NCBI RefSeq assembly: GCF_003945595.2
Contig: NW_024104295.1
Span: 372,001-436,000 of the forward strand
Reading direction: 5' to 3'
Source: Pipra filicauda
Taxonomy: Eukaryota > Chordata > Aves > Passeriformes > Pipridae
Length of the DNA: 64,000 bases
Part shown: piece by piece, positions 22,079 through 31,889 of the stretch
Layout of the letters: each line of letters opens with the position of its first letter
Numbering within the stretch: the stretch's first letter is position 1
Translations under genes and position numbers: made by a program
The notes under the pieces: generated by a model
What the model was told of the DNA's origin: nothing
The model's database searches: none
What the model saw: only the letters and a program-made list of their open reading frames with translations

Positions 22079-22734
22079 GGCTGTGCCTGCTCTCCAGCTT
22101 GCCGTGCTGGCACCCCGGCCCGAGCGGCCGAAGGAGGGGGTTTGCAGACACGGTGACCTCCGCGATCTCGGTTTGAAAGAGCCTGAAAGGCGGCCCGCTA
22201 TGGTGCATTACCAACCCAGCGCCCAGGTACCAGCTCGGAGGGGAGGGCGCGCAGCCGGGCCGACCTCGGCTGCAGGTGCCGCCTCCTCCGCCGGGCGGGC
22301 GAGGGCCCGGGGCCGCCCCGTCGGCTTTGTGGGGCCGCCGCCCCGCCGAGCCGCGCTCGCCCCGGTAGCGTCGGCGAGGGGGGAGCGTTTCTCCTCTCCT
22401 TATTTATGGGCCTCACGTGGCGGCGGGGGAAGGGGCGGGCTCACCGCAGCCGCCTCTGCTCCCTCCCGCATCCCCGGGCCAGTCTCTGCTCCGGGGGAGC
22501 TGCCCGGGTCCCGGGCACCTGCCTCCGGGGATGGTCGGGCTACATGGCCGGGGGATGCCGTGGGCTGGTGGAGCTTTGCTGGCCCGCAGGAAGCAAAAGA
22601 GCTTCCGCAGACGTGTCTAAGAAGTGGTTTGGGGCCTCCAGTGCCTGTCAGCGCAGACCTGCCCGGTGTCTGGCATGCGGGTCTCCTCCCCTCGTCTACA
22701 GAGCAGGAAAGTTGTGTAAAAGTTTGTTACCATG

Positions 22735-22880
22735 AAACACATAATCCCTCAAGGTTGCACTAAACAAAGTTTAATTTTGATTATGCTTTCAGTGGTAAAA
22801 TAATCCTAGGAGTTGCTCAATTAAAGTGCTATTTTGTATCGGGAATTGCAATCGGACTTTTTTTTTTTTTTTAATTCTGG
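22735..22880. promoter_or_regulatory. Candidate conserved noncoding element
   Basis: An abrupt AT-rich block after CpG-dense DNA, with ACTAAACAAAGTTTAATTTTG, a GATTA core and CTCAATTAAAG. It ends in a 15-nt poly-T run (22858-22872). Inference only. Confidence 0.35.
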
Positions 22881-23424
22881 TAAAATATCATTTGGGCAGA
22901 TACCAGGCAAACTCTGGTCCAGTCTTTTTAAAATACTCTTGCTTCGTTTCTGCATCAAACATTGCATCTCTGAAAGAGTGCAGCACGCCAAGCAATCCCA
23001 GCAGGTGAAGTGGTGAGTTTTATAATCTTGAGGAGAAAATGGCCATACTCGGAATTTGCCCCACCGAGGCTTTATGGACTCAGATATCTTGTTTAATTAA
23101 ACACTGATAGGTGTGGGGAGGGTGGGGAGGAAGATTTGAGAAGAGTACTGGGTAATGCCTGCACGGAGGAAGGTGGAACTCTCTTGGCTTATCTTCCCAT
23201 GCCTGTGGTTTCAAGGCATTGGATCAGCAAATATGCAGGTAATATAAGATTAGAGTTGGATAGGAAACCAAACAGACCTCGGGACCTCAGAGGACCTGGT
23301 CTTTTGCCTCAGCTTGAGCTAACAGGATTCGTTATTCTGGAGTATCACATGAGTCTGGAGCTACTTCACAAGACTGGACTGAAAGGCAGGGTGCGGGTTG
23401 TGGACCTCACCCCTCACCTATGTC

Positions 23425-23630
23425 GCAGAATCACAGAATCAATTGGGTTGGAAAAGACCTCTGAGATCATCGAGTCCAACCTATAACCTAACACCACCTT
23501 GTCAACTAGACCATGACACTAAGTGCCACATCCAGTCTTTGCTTAAACACCCCCAGAGACGGTAAATCCAGCACCTCCCTGGAGAACCCATTCCAATGCC
23601 CTGTCACTCTTTCTGTGAAGAACTCTTCAC
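23425..23630 (-). mobile_element. CR1 LINE 3' fragment, minus strand
   Basis: CAGAATCACAGAATCAATTG, then GGTTGGAAAAGACCTCTGAG, GACCATGACACTAAGTGCCA and GAACCCATTCCAATGCCCTG: the antisense of the CR1 3' end. It is the same general type as the copies at 5042 and 52937, which also end near a GTGCCATGGTCTAG stop. Confidence 0.9.
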
Positions 23631-23639
23631 CTGGGACCT

Positions 23640-26600
23640 CACTGCTGCTCCCTTAACGCCACCATTTTCCGTGTCCTAACTGTCAAGGGTAAAACGTAGC
23701 AGAAAGTAGAAGCCGGGGCGCTGGGGACGGCGGCGGGGGAGCTCGGGGGCAGCGGGGGCCCGGCAGCCTCTCCCCGCCATGGGCCAGTGCGGGGCCGTGC
23801 TTCTCACGCAGCAACCCCAGGGGGGCTCCGCGTGCGCGGAAAGGCAACCAGAACGAGCGCTTCCGCATCTCCCCCTGGGGCTCATCCCGCGGCGGAGGGG
23901 CTGATCCCGTGTTCCTGCGTGGATGCCCTGAGGGAGATGCTCGCCGCCGCGCCCGCCGGTAGGGCAGCCAGGAGCATGGGTGTGATGGTGTTTGTGGTGA
24001 TCGGGGCAGACCCCTGGAAGGTACAAAGCCCGCCAGGGCCCAAAACCTCGGGCACGCCCCACCGTGCTCAGCGCAGCGGGCGCCGGCACAGTCCGCGGGC
24101 CGGGACTGGCATCCTGCAGAGGCTAGGGGCCGTGCAAGCTTTGCAGCCTCGACGGGGCGACAGACTGCTCCCGATTCCCGGCCCCGTTCTGGCCCCGAGA
24201 GCCCTCGAGGGATGGGCTTCCGCGGGCCAGGCACTCTTCTTGCCCTAGAGAAGCAGAGTTTCTGTGGTTTCTCGGTTGTGCTGGGGGGCTCCCACGCCCA
24301 CAGAGGAGGTCTTTACCGCCTTCCCGAGCCAGGGTCGGGCTCCATCCCTCGATGAAGCCTCGGTTTACTGGGCCGGGGCGTATACAGCAGCGAGCACTCC
24401 AGCAGAGGCAGGGCCAGGCGTGCTCCAGGTCCCCTCGATGCAGGGTGTGCGCCCTCTCATTCTCCCGGCGAGGGGCATTGCGTGGTCCTGTGGAGTGTCG
24501 AAAGTGGGTGCCGGTGGACCAGACTCTGCACGCAGCTCTGCCCTGGCCCCATGTCCCGCCCATTCTCTGGACCTTTAGCACCTCCTGGTCCCCGTGAAGG
24601 TGGCTGCCAGCTGGACTTGTCGTGTGGTCATTGACTCTGAAGAGAAGGCAACGTGCCTCTTGGCGTGTCGTTCCTTTCCCCCTCCCCTCTCCTCCCCTCC
24701 CCTCCCCCCCCGGCTCTCCCCCATACTTGTTCTTGCCCTCAGCGAATTAAAATAACGAAGAGTCAAGCGCTGGTCATATATTTTCTTCGCTGGAGGGTGG
24801 TGCGGAGAGGTGTCGTTCCGCCACCTCTCCCAGGGAGCAGGAGGGGGCCAGGTGAGACATCCGTGCTGAACAAATATTGAAAGAAGGGCTTTTGCGACAC
24901 AGGCGGTGCTGGCCCACGTGCGATGCCGTGGCCCAGGCTCCGCTGATACCGGTTCCTGGTTTTTGCAAGTTTCCTTTCGTAACGTCTTAGGCAACTCGAG
25001 AGTTGCCAAAGAGGAGAGAGGAGCCTTTCCCGCGCCTCAGGCGGTTCCTTCGGGGACGGTCGGTACTCATTTCTCACATGTACCAAACTGGAATCGTTCA
25101 TCTTTAAAGCCGCCACTGCCGCAGGGGCGAGGGCTGAGTTCAGCACAGATTGGGAATCGCTTCTGCCGGGCGTCGCATCAAGCGGCGAGGAGGCGGGGAG
25201 CGATGTTTCATTGCCCGCGCACCCCAGCAGGCAGAGCACCAGCCGTGCCCGGGTCAGGGTTCTCCCTGCACGAGACCAGTCCCACGCATTGCTTACCTCC
25301 CCTGAGGCACTGCTCACAAATTTTCCACACTGGGTCTGAACGGTTTCAAGACAAGCTCCGAGCCATCAGCGGTTTGGAAACAGTGGGTTCCCGAAATATC
25401 CCCCTGCTTCCCTTTGCACTCCCATCGCTGGGAACTGCCGGGCCGGCCGCGAAAGTCCCGTCGGTCCTGCCGGAGCTGCCTTGCAGGGACGGACAGACCT
25501 CACAAACTGACTTCCCAGACCACCTGCCTGAGTTTTGTGGCCCAGTGGTGTCGTGCCGCCTCCACAGTGTGACATTGGCAGCCCGGTGCTGTAGGGCTCA
25601 CCCCGGCTGTGCGGTACCGTCGTGCGCCAAAGCAGAACGGGCACAGCTAACCCTGGGGAAGGGGGAAAGATTCTGGCGTGGTAAATGGGCTGGGGTCCCC
25701 CAGCGTCTCTGGGCACGCATTGTGCTTGAATCAGAGAGAGATCCTCTTCTCTTTCTTACCCCCAAAGCCTTCAGATACTGCCGTCGGGGAGGTGCTTCAC
25801 CACTGCGTTGACGAGAGGTGCTCCTGGAGCCTGTCACGCTCTCAGGGACAGGGACAGACCGTGGTCAAAACGCTGCGCTTGAGAGAAGGCTGGTGGCAGA
25901 GGTTTTGCGGAAAAGAGCTTGTTTTGGGGTTTTACTCCTCCTCAGGATCTGGCGGCACTTAACCTGTCTGACCTGGGCAAAATGCTGCAAGATGGACTAT
26001 GAGTCAGCGCAGGAGTGTGTGTGTATGTGAGCCTGTGTGTCTCGAGTGGGTGCAGCGATATCAGGAGTCACTCGACAAAGTTGCTCATCAGCTTTCAACT
26101 GCCCGACTCCAGCCAGAGTGTGGCAGGAGCAAGGACTCGCCACCCCATAGGTGATGACTCCTTGGGCATGCAAGAGAGGGAACAGAGCCAGCTCCGTGGC
26201 CCGGAAATTCCCCCGAAATCACCTCAGTGTTGCTAGGGTTTTGTTTTCTTCTTTTTCCGTGTGTTTCGCGGTAGGAATTACATGGATCCGAGAGGGATGC
26301 ACGGTATATGTCAGATTTATACTTGTGTTTCTGGCTGTGGTGCTCCACCCGTAGCGTTCATTCCCCGCCTGCACTCATGCCAGGCAGGGCGGGAAGGAGC
26401 CGGCCCATTTGCTTTTGGAAAAGGAGATTGTCCAGCCGCAGGCGCGACCCGGCCACAGTGGAGAAGGACAGGGCTCGCGTTTAGGTGCATATCAGGGGGA
26501 CAATAGGACCACGGGCAGGGGCACAGGGACGTCACCTCGGCAGCGCAGCACAACTGTGGGACCGGCTGTGGATGAGCTGGCGGCTCCCGGGGGCCATGGG

Positions 26601-27600
26601 GATGCAGGGGTGGTCGTGGGTCGTGGGCTTCCCCGGACTACGCGGCACCTCCACCCCCCTAGCAGCCTCAAGGGCCGGGCCCTGCTAGCAGCGCCTCACG
26701 CCCGGCTGCCGTGGAGTCGCCAAGCATTTGCCCTCCCAGCGCTGAAAGCGGAAAGGAGGGACAAGGATGCTCCCGTTGTAAGGGGGCAGCGCGGCCCCCC
26801 GGGAAGCCCCGGGGCGGGGAAGGGGAAGCATCGCTGCTCCTTGCGGTGCGGAAGCTCTGTTTGCTCTTTCAGGTGGGTCTTTCGTCTCGGTAGGACAGGG
26901 CTGTTCGGGAGCAGCGATCCGAGGGCGAGGGATGACTGCCAATCTACGGCTGGGGACGCCGAGAGGCCTCCTGGCCGTCGTGCTCCGTGCCACTCGGAGC
27001 GGTCCCCACCAAGCTCCGGTGGGCAGCGAGCTGGGCGGGAGCCAGCCATGTGCCCCGGCCGCACGGCATGTCAGCAGCAGCTCTGAGCGGCATGAACACG
27101 GTCACAGCCCAGGAGACCGAGGGAAGGGATTATTCCCCGCGCTCGACGCTCGTGAGGCCGTATCTAAGAACTGCGGGCGGTTTGGGACAGCCGCTGCAGC
27201 AAACAGCCGCGAGAGGTGAAGGGCCGACGAGGCAGAGGAAGCTGCAGCAGCTGCCCGGGGCGGGAAGGCTAAAGGAGCAGGGCTGGCTCAGCCTGGGGCA
27301 GAGGCAGTGTCGGAGGTATCCCGCAGCACTGCGGGCATGGGCATACAGAAGCCTGGCTCTTGGCAGAGGTGCATGGTGCGAGGTTGAGGAACGACGGGCA
27401 TGAATGGAAACAGGAGTCCGGATGCCGAGGTCCCTGGTCCCGCTCTCCGGCTGGACGTGAACGGGGAGCCGCATCGCCGTTGCATGGTCCCTCTATGGAC
27501 CACTCTCTCAGTTTACTCCTCCCGGGACGGGTGGCAGCTGTTCCCCGGCCACGCGTGGGAGCATTCCTGGCTTCGCGCAGAAGTCTCCACCTTCCCTTCT
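23640..27600. other. GC/CpG-rich PTF1A upstream region, no gene
   Basis: High-GC sequence with many overlapping compositional ORFs on both strands. It has a pyrimidine-rich tract (24680-24713, CCCTCTCCTCCCCTCCCCTC type). I find no splice-consistent exon, no family motif and no transposon after the CR1 ending at 23630. Confidence 0.5.
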
Positions 27601-27654
27601 CGTTTTTTCTCGTGGTCCGTCTGCAAGCGGGACTTTCTAAGTTGTTCTTGCAAA

Positions 27655-28140
27655 GCTCTTTGTTCCCTCCCATGACTCACGCGTTTCCCTGCCGTTATCA
27701 CGGCGATGTCAGTGCCTTTGAAGTCGAGTCATTTATTACTTTCCCGGAGCTGGCCCTGTCTTGCTCTGCTGATAGAGCCGGGTATGCTTCCACTCGGAGT
27801 TTGATCTCTGCCCGCGCTGGTGGCACACTGGAAAGTCACTTTCGATAAACCTCGACAGACTCTGCCGGACAAACTATTGCAGCGCTAATGACAGAGATAA
27901 TCCTGTCCTAATCTGCCGAGTAATCCATTTCACCCCAGTGAGAATTTTTAAGGCTTTAATCAGTGAGAGTCAGTTAGGGAATTATTAACAGAGACTCCGC
28001 TGAACAAGCTTGTCCGGAGAGGGCAGTGGGAGAGGGAAAAGGAAAAACGCAACAGGGCCCAATGAGGTCAAAATCGATGCATGGCCGGGCGCAAGAGCTG
28101 ACGTGATGTATTTTGATGTTACGATAGAATTGCCTTCAGT
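27655..28140. promoter_or_regulatory. Candidate proximal PTF1A enhancer
   Basis: An AT-richer block directly upstream of the promoter CpG island. It has an AP-1-like TGACTCA (27674-27680), repeated GATAA/TTATC cores and homeodomain cores (GCTAATGAC, CCTAATC, GAGTAATCC, GGGAATTATTAACAG). The composition drops sharply from its neighbours. Inference only. Confidence 0.4.
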
Positions 28141-28520
28141 TCGAACGCCGCGAAAAACCCCGCGCCATCGATCCCCCCTATGCCCGCTCCGACTGGCGGT
28201 CTCGGGGGAGCGGGGAAGGCGCTGTGGGTGAGATGCGCGGGGTGGTGCCTCCCGGTGCCGCGAGGGAGCGAGGCTTTGCCCGTCACGGCCAAGGCGCGCC
28301 TTTCGGCAGGCGGATCCCGAGCAGAGGTGCCGAGGCGGACCGCGGCTGCTCTCGCCCGACGTGCGGGGAGCGGCGGTCGCGGCGGCCGCGGCGGGGCCGG
28401 GCGGGGGCTCTGCCGGGGCCCTGCCGCTCCCCCCGCTCGGGGCCGGTGCCGGCACCGCCCCCCGGCCCTCGGGGGCTCCGCGGGGTCTCCCCGGCGGGGG
28501 GCGCGGCCCCCCCGGCGCGC

Positions 28521-28580
28521 GCTGATTGGCTGGCGGCGGCGGCCGGCGGCACGCGCCCGGCCATGTCGTTATAAGACCCC
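28521..28580 (+). promoter_or_regulatory. PTF1A: PTF1A core promoter (inverted CCAAT + TATA)
   Basis: An inverted CCAAT box (GATTGG, ATTGG at 28525-28529) sits 45 bp upstream of a TATA-like TATAAG (28570-28575). A start site near 28600 would give a 5' UTR of about 215 nt before the ATG at 28816. TATA plus CCAAT suits a tightly regulated tissue-specific factor. Confidence 0.65.
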
Positions 28581-28761
28581 TCGCGTGCCGGCCCGCGGCG
28601 CCAGCGGCTCCGGCCTCCTCCCGCCGCAGCGGCCGAGCGGCCCGGCCTCCCGCCACCCAGGGGCGGGCAGGGGCGGGGGCCCCGCCACCGCCGGGGCGGC
28701 TCGGCCCAGCGGGCCGGCGACAGCGGCTGCGGGCGCGTCCCCCGCGGGGCTGCCCCCCTGC

Positions 28762-28795
28762 CCCGTCCCGCCCCGTCCCGTCCCGTCCCCGTCCG
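28762..28795 (+). repeat. (CCGTC)n tract in PTF1A 5' UTR
   Basis: Imperfect pentanucleotide tandem (CCCGTCCCGCCCCGTCCCGT...) 20 nt before the start codon. Likely length-variable. Confidence 0.7.
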
Positions 28796-28815
28796 CGCCC
28801 GGGGCCGGGCGAAGC

Positions 28816-29759
28816 ATGGAGGCTGTGCTGCTGGAGCACTTCCCCGGGGGGCTGGACTCCTTCTCCTCGCCCCCCTACTTCGACGAGGAGGACTTCTTCT
28901 CCGAGCCGCCCCCGCGGGATGCGCTGGCCGCCGACGGGCTGCTGGAGCCGGACGTGGACTTCCTCAGCCGGCAGCTGCAGGAGTACTACCGCGACGGCGG
29001 CGACCCCGAGGGCGGCTACCGCTGCCCGGCGCCGGCCGCCGCCTTCCCGCCGTCGCCCGCCTCGCCCGGCTTCGCCTACGAGTGCTGCGGGGCGGCGGGC
29101 GCGGCGCTGCTGTCCCCCGGGGGGCGGCTCCAGGCGCTGGGCTCGGCCAAGCGGCGGCGGCGGGTGCGCTCCGAGGCGGAGCTGCAGCAGCTCCGTCAGG
29201 CCGCCAACGTGCGGGAGCGGCGGCGGATGCAGTCCATCAACGACGCCTTCGAGGGGCTGCGCTCGCACATCCCCACCCTGCCCTACGAGAAGCGCCTCTC
29301 CAAGGTGGACACGCTGCGCCTGGCCATCGGCTACATCAACTTCCTAAGCGAGCTGGTGCAGTCCGACCTGCCTCTGCGCAGCGCCAGCAGCGAGAGCTCT
29401 AGCCAGCCCAAGAAAATCATCATCTGCCACCGCGGCACAAGTAAGTGGCGGGCCGGCACGGCCCGGTACGGCCCAGCGCAGCCTGACTCCGCGCTCCGCA
29501 GGAATGCCGGTCCCAGCAATAACCCCTTGCCTTCCTTTCTCCCCCCTGTCCCCCAGGATCTCCCTCCCCGAGCGACCCCGACTACGGACTCCCCCCTCTG
29601 GCCGGTCACTCGCTGTCGTGGACTGATGAAAAGCAGCTCAAGGAACAAAACATCATCCGGACAGCCAAAGTGTGGACCCCCGAGGACCCGCGGAAGGTGA
29701 ACAACAAACCCTCCGTCAACGACATCGAGAACGAGCCCCCCTTTGACTTCGTGGCGTGA
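28816..29759 (+). CDS. PTF1A: PTF1A, pancreas transcription factor 1 subunit alpha (join 28816..29440, 29557..29759)
   Basis: A class II bHLH transcription factor. With an E-protein and RBPJ/RBPJL it forms the PTF1 complex that specifies pancreas and GABAergic neurons of cerebellum, retina and dorsal spinal cord. The spliced product is 275 residues. The N-terminus [14 protein letters not shown] is the family start and fixes the ATG, although the frame is open much further upstream. The acidic PYFDEEDFF patch is near residue 20, KRRRR near 111, and the bHLH at about 127-181 ([17 protein letters not shown]... to NFLSELV). The C-terminus holds the two RBPJ-contact motifs SLSWTDEKQ (W230) and KVWTPEDPR (W248). 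The intron splits an Arg codon after HRGT, as in mammals. It is shorter than human (about 328), mainly because it lacks the Gly/Ala-rich linkers. Confidence 0.97.
29441..29556 (+). other. PTF1A: PTF1A intron (116 bp)
   Basis: The donor is AA|GTAAGT and the acceptor CCCCCAG|GA, preceded by a strong pyrimidine tract. Its length is not a multiple of three and it contains no in-frame stop. Retention would therefore shift frame and replace the RBPJ-binding C-terminus, ending at 29700. Confidence 0.92.
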
Positions 29760-30100
29760 GGCGTCGCGCGGGTGGTCCCCACCCCCGCCCTCTCTGTACA
29801 TGCTGTATGTAGAGACCTATATTGTAAATGGAATTTAAGATTCAGACTCTAAGGGCAATCAACTTTATTTATCTATTTATTATGGAGTAGTGATAATGAG
29901 GTAGAATCGTCTGTTTTCATTATATAATTTATATAATTTATCCTGATTTTTTTAAGATATGCAATAGGTTTATTCCACCAGCACCTTTTTTTTTTCTTGG
30001 GGGGGGAGGGAAATATGCCAGAACCTGTGAAAATAATTTATTGCCGCACGTGGACTCTTCCTGTGTTTGTTAATAATAAACCGAATTATTCCTTGTGGAG
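29760..30100 (+). terminator. PTF1A: PTF1A 3' UTR and polyA signal
   Basis: AATAAA is at 30075-30080, about 320 nt after the stop, with a GT-rich stretch (CTTGTGGAGCAGTGTATTTGTG) after it. The UTR has AU-rich element-like ATTTA repeats (TTTATTTATCTATTTATTA at 29863-29881), suggesting an unstable mRNA. Confidence 0.75.
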
Positions 30101-31070
30101 CAGTGTATTTGTGGGAAGCGGCTGCCGACAGCCCCACCACATCCCGAGGATGAACTCCCGGCTTGGTCCCCAGGCGGGTTGAGCCCCGGGACCCGGTGGC
30201 ACCCTCGGCCCAGATGCTGGCTCCACTGTGCCCCATCGCCGGCTCAGGCTGCTCTTATAGCGTCGGGGGGACGGGGACGGGAGGGGGCATACTTTCCCCT
30301 TCTCTCCTCCCCTTTGACGTCCTCTCCTGAAGTGCTTCCAACTGATGTCTTTGTCTACCTCTAGGAGGTCCCCTCCTTTCAGTGCCTCTGCACTGCTTGT
30401 GGTTTCCAGCTGGAAGATCCGAGCCCCCAAACACCAACTTTGCGAGGGTGTGTGTACCCCGCCGCCGCCTTGTACCCCCGACCCCGCCGCTATGGGAATG
30501 GGCGCTCCGTCCAGAGCCGCACAAAGCTGTTCCCAAAAGTGCCGGTGAGGGAAGGGCCAGGCTTGGGGGCCGGGCAGGCTTGGTTCCCGCGGGTATGTGG
30601 CTCCACACCGGAATCCTGTCGGCTGCCCCGAGCCTTCCGCGGTTCTTGCACCGGCTGCGCCTGGGAAACACTCCTCGCCCTGGGGATGCCGCTAGTAGCG
30701 GGGAGGGGGCAGGGGTATGGCAAAGCCATCGTGCAACTGGTGGCAGAATCGCTCTAGTAGCCCCAGCTCAGCGTGCCCGGCTGCGGAGGAGACGGCTGTG
30801 CTGCACCTGCCCGGGGGCGAGGGGTGGGGGCGGCAGGGGCCGGTCGGGCCGGGGGCTGCAAGTGCTCCCGGCGGGGGTGGGGAGGGGGGCGGCCCGGGGC
30901 TGGGGCGGGGGGCTCGGCCCGGCGCCGCAGGTGCTAATTTTCCCGTGGCACCCGCGGCTCAGCCCCGACGGCTCGGCCCCCGGCAGAGTCCCAGATGCCC
31001 GGCCCGGCCCACGGCCGGAGCAGAGCTGTCCCTGCGCAGTGCCCAGGCGGATGGGAACGGCCCTGGTGAG
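30101..31070. other. GC/CpG-rich downstream flank
   Basis: A CpG-dense block, peaking 30780-31060, with only compositional ORFs. An RBPJ-like TGTGGGAA at 30107-30114 lacks a suitably spaced E-box. Confidence 0.5.
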
Positions 31071-31074
31071 CCAA

Positions 31075-31260
31075 GGTATAATTATAACTCATCATATACT
31101 GTACATCTTTCCCTCTCCCTCCTTTTTTTTTCAAAGCTGCCGCAAAGTGGGAGCAATATGTTGCATGCATGCTAATTGCATTAACCTAGTTAGACACATT
31201 TAGTCCCTGGAGCGGATGGCATGGATCTATTCCAATAGCAATTAGAGGAGCTACTTACCC
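31075..31260. promoter_or_regulatory. Candidate downstream enhancer
   Basis: AT-rich island just after a CpG-dense block. It has ATAATTATAAC, GCATGCTAATTGCATTAAC (overlapping LIM/HOX-type TAATTG/ATTA cores and an ATGC element) and CAATTAGAGG. Inference from composition and motif clustering. Confidence 0.4.
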
Positions 31261-31414
31261 ACACAAACACGCCGACGCTGGGCTGGGGCGGGGGTTGGGG
31301 GGGGTCATTGCTTTTTTATTTGCTCACTTTTCTTGTGATCCCGGGCTGCGACGGGGCTGACCGGCCGCAAGCCTCGCCCCGTCCGGCAGCGGGCGGGAGG
31401 CGGACGGCACCGGT

Positions 31415-31880
31415 GTCATTGAACTTAAACGGGGCTCTTTGAGAGAGAAAAAGAGCCGACCTATAATTCGATCTTGTCCCGTATTAGGACCTCATTAAAC
31501 ACAGAAAGTCGCTTTTGCACAAATGCTTCCATCAGGCATGTAATCTCATTACACTCATTAGAAAGTCAAATGTTAGTCGGACTTCAGCTTAATTATAAGT
31601 TATGGAAGTGTTGTACCGTTTCCTTCTGTGTATAGCCTCGTCCGTCTCAATTGGCTTTGGTGATGCAGTCCCCCACAATTAAAACACTACAATCATTGTT
31701 ATGTGGCACCTTTTCTTTGGCGTGCCACTTTTTTGTGATTCAATGCTTCAACACATCCTTTAGTATGGTGCAGATGAAGCGGAAGAGCCGGCCTTCGCAT
31801 GTAAAGCACCAGGGTCTCTATCTTGTCACTCTCCCGTCTTGACTTGGCAAGTCCCTTTAAATTCAATCTTCAAAGAGACT
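31415..31880. promoter_or_regulatory. Candidate downstream enhancer, homeodomain-rich
   Basis: A 460-bp block with many ATTA/TAAT cores: CTATAATTCG, GTATTAGG, CTCATTAAAC, CTCATTACACTCATTAG, GCTTAATTATAAG, CCACAATTAAAACAC. It includes TTTGAGAG/CTTTGG-type sequences and a TGACTGACTCA near its end. It lies 1.7 kb downstream of the PTF1A stop. Inference only. Confidence 0.42.
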
Positions 31881-31889
31881 GACAGCTCC

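Larger units (their letters stand above)
20450..22720. other. CpG-rich upstream flank of PTF1A
   Basis: Dense CpG, especially 21190-22560, interrupted by two AT-rich islands holding the PTF1 modules. The long ORFs across it (for example 21173-22156 +, 21966-22763 +) are R/P/G/A-rich and overlap on several frames and both strands. This is what open reading by composition looks like, so I call no gene. Confidence 0.6.
28140..29760. other. Promoter-gene CpG island of PTF1A
   Basis: CpG-saturated DNA covering the promoter, both exons and the intron of PTF1A. The antisense ORF 27985-29268 (427 codons) lies opposite the real gene and is a compositional shadow. Confidence 0.7.

Noticed and set aside
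21173..22156. 327-codon plus-strand ORF across the PTF1 modules
   Set aside because: Compositional; it crosses the regulatory modules and is overlapped by other ORFs in all frames.
23196..23203. RBPJ-like TTCCCATG near 23.2 kb
   Set aside because: No E-box at a suitable distance on either side and no surrounding module grammar.
28180..28815. In-frame N-terminal extension of PTF1A
   Set aside because: The frame is open, but it runs through the TATA and CCAAT boxes, and the family N-terminus [12 protein letters not shown] fixes the start at 28816.
27985..29268. 427-codon minus-strand ORF opposite PTF1A
   Set aside because: Antisense shadow of the PTF1A coding exon and its CpG island; no family motif.
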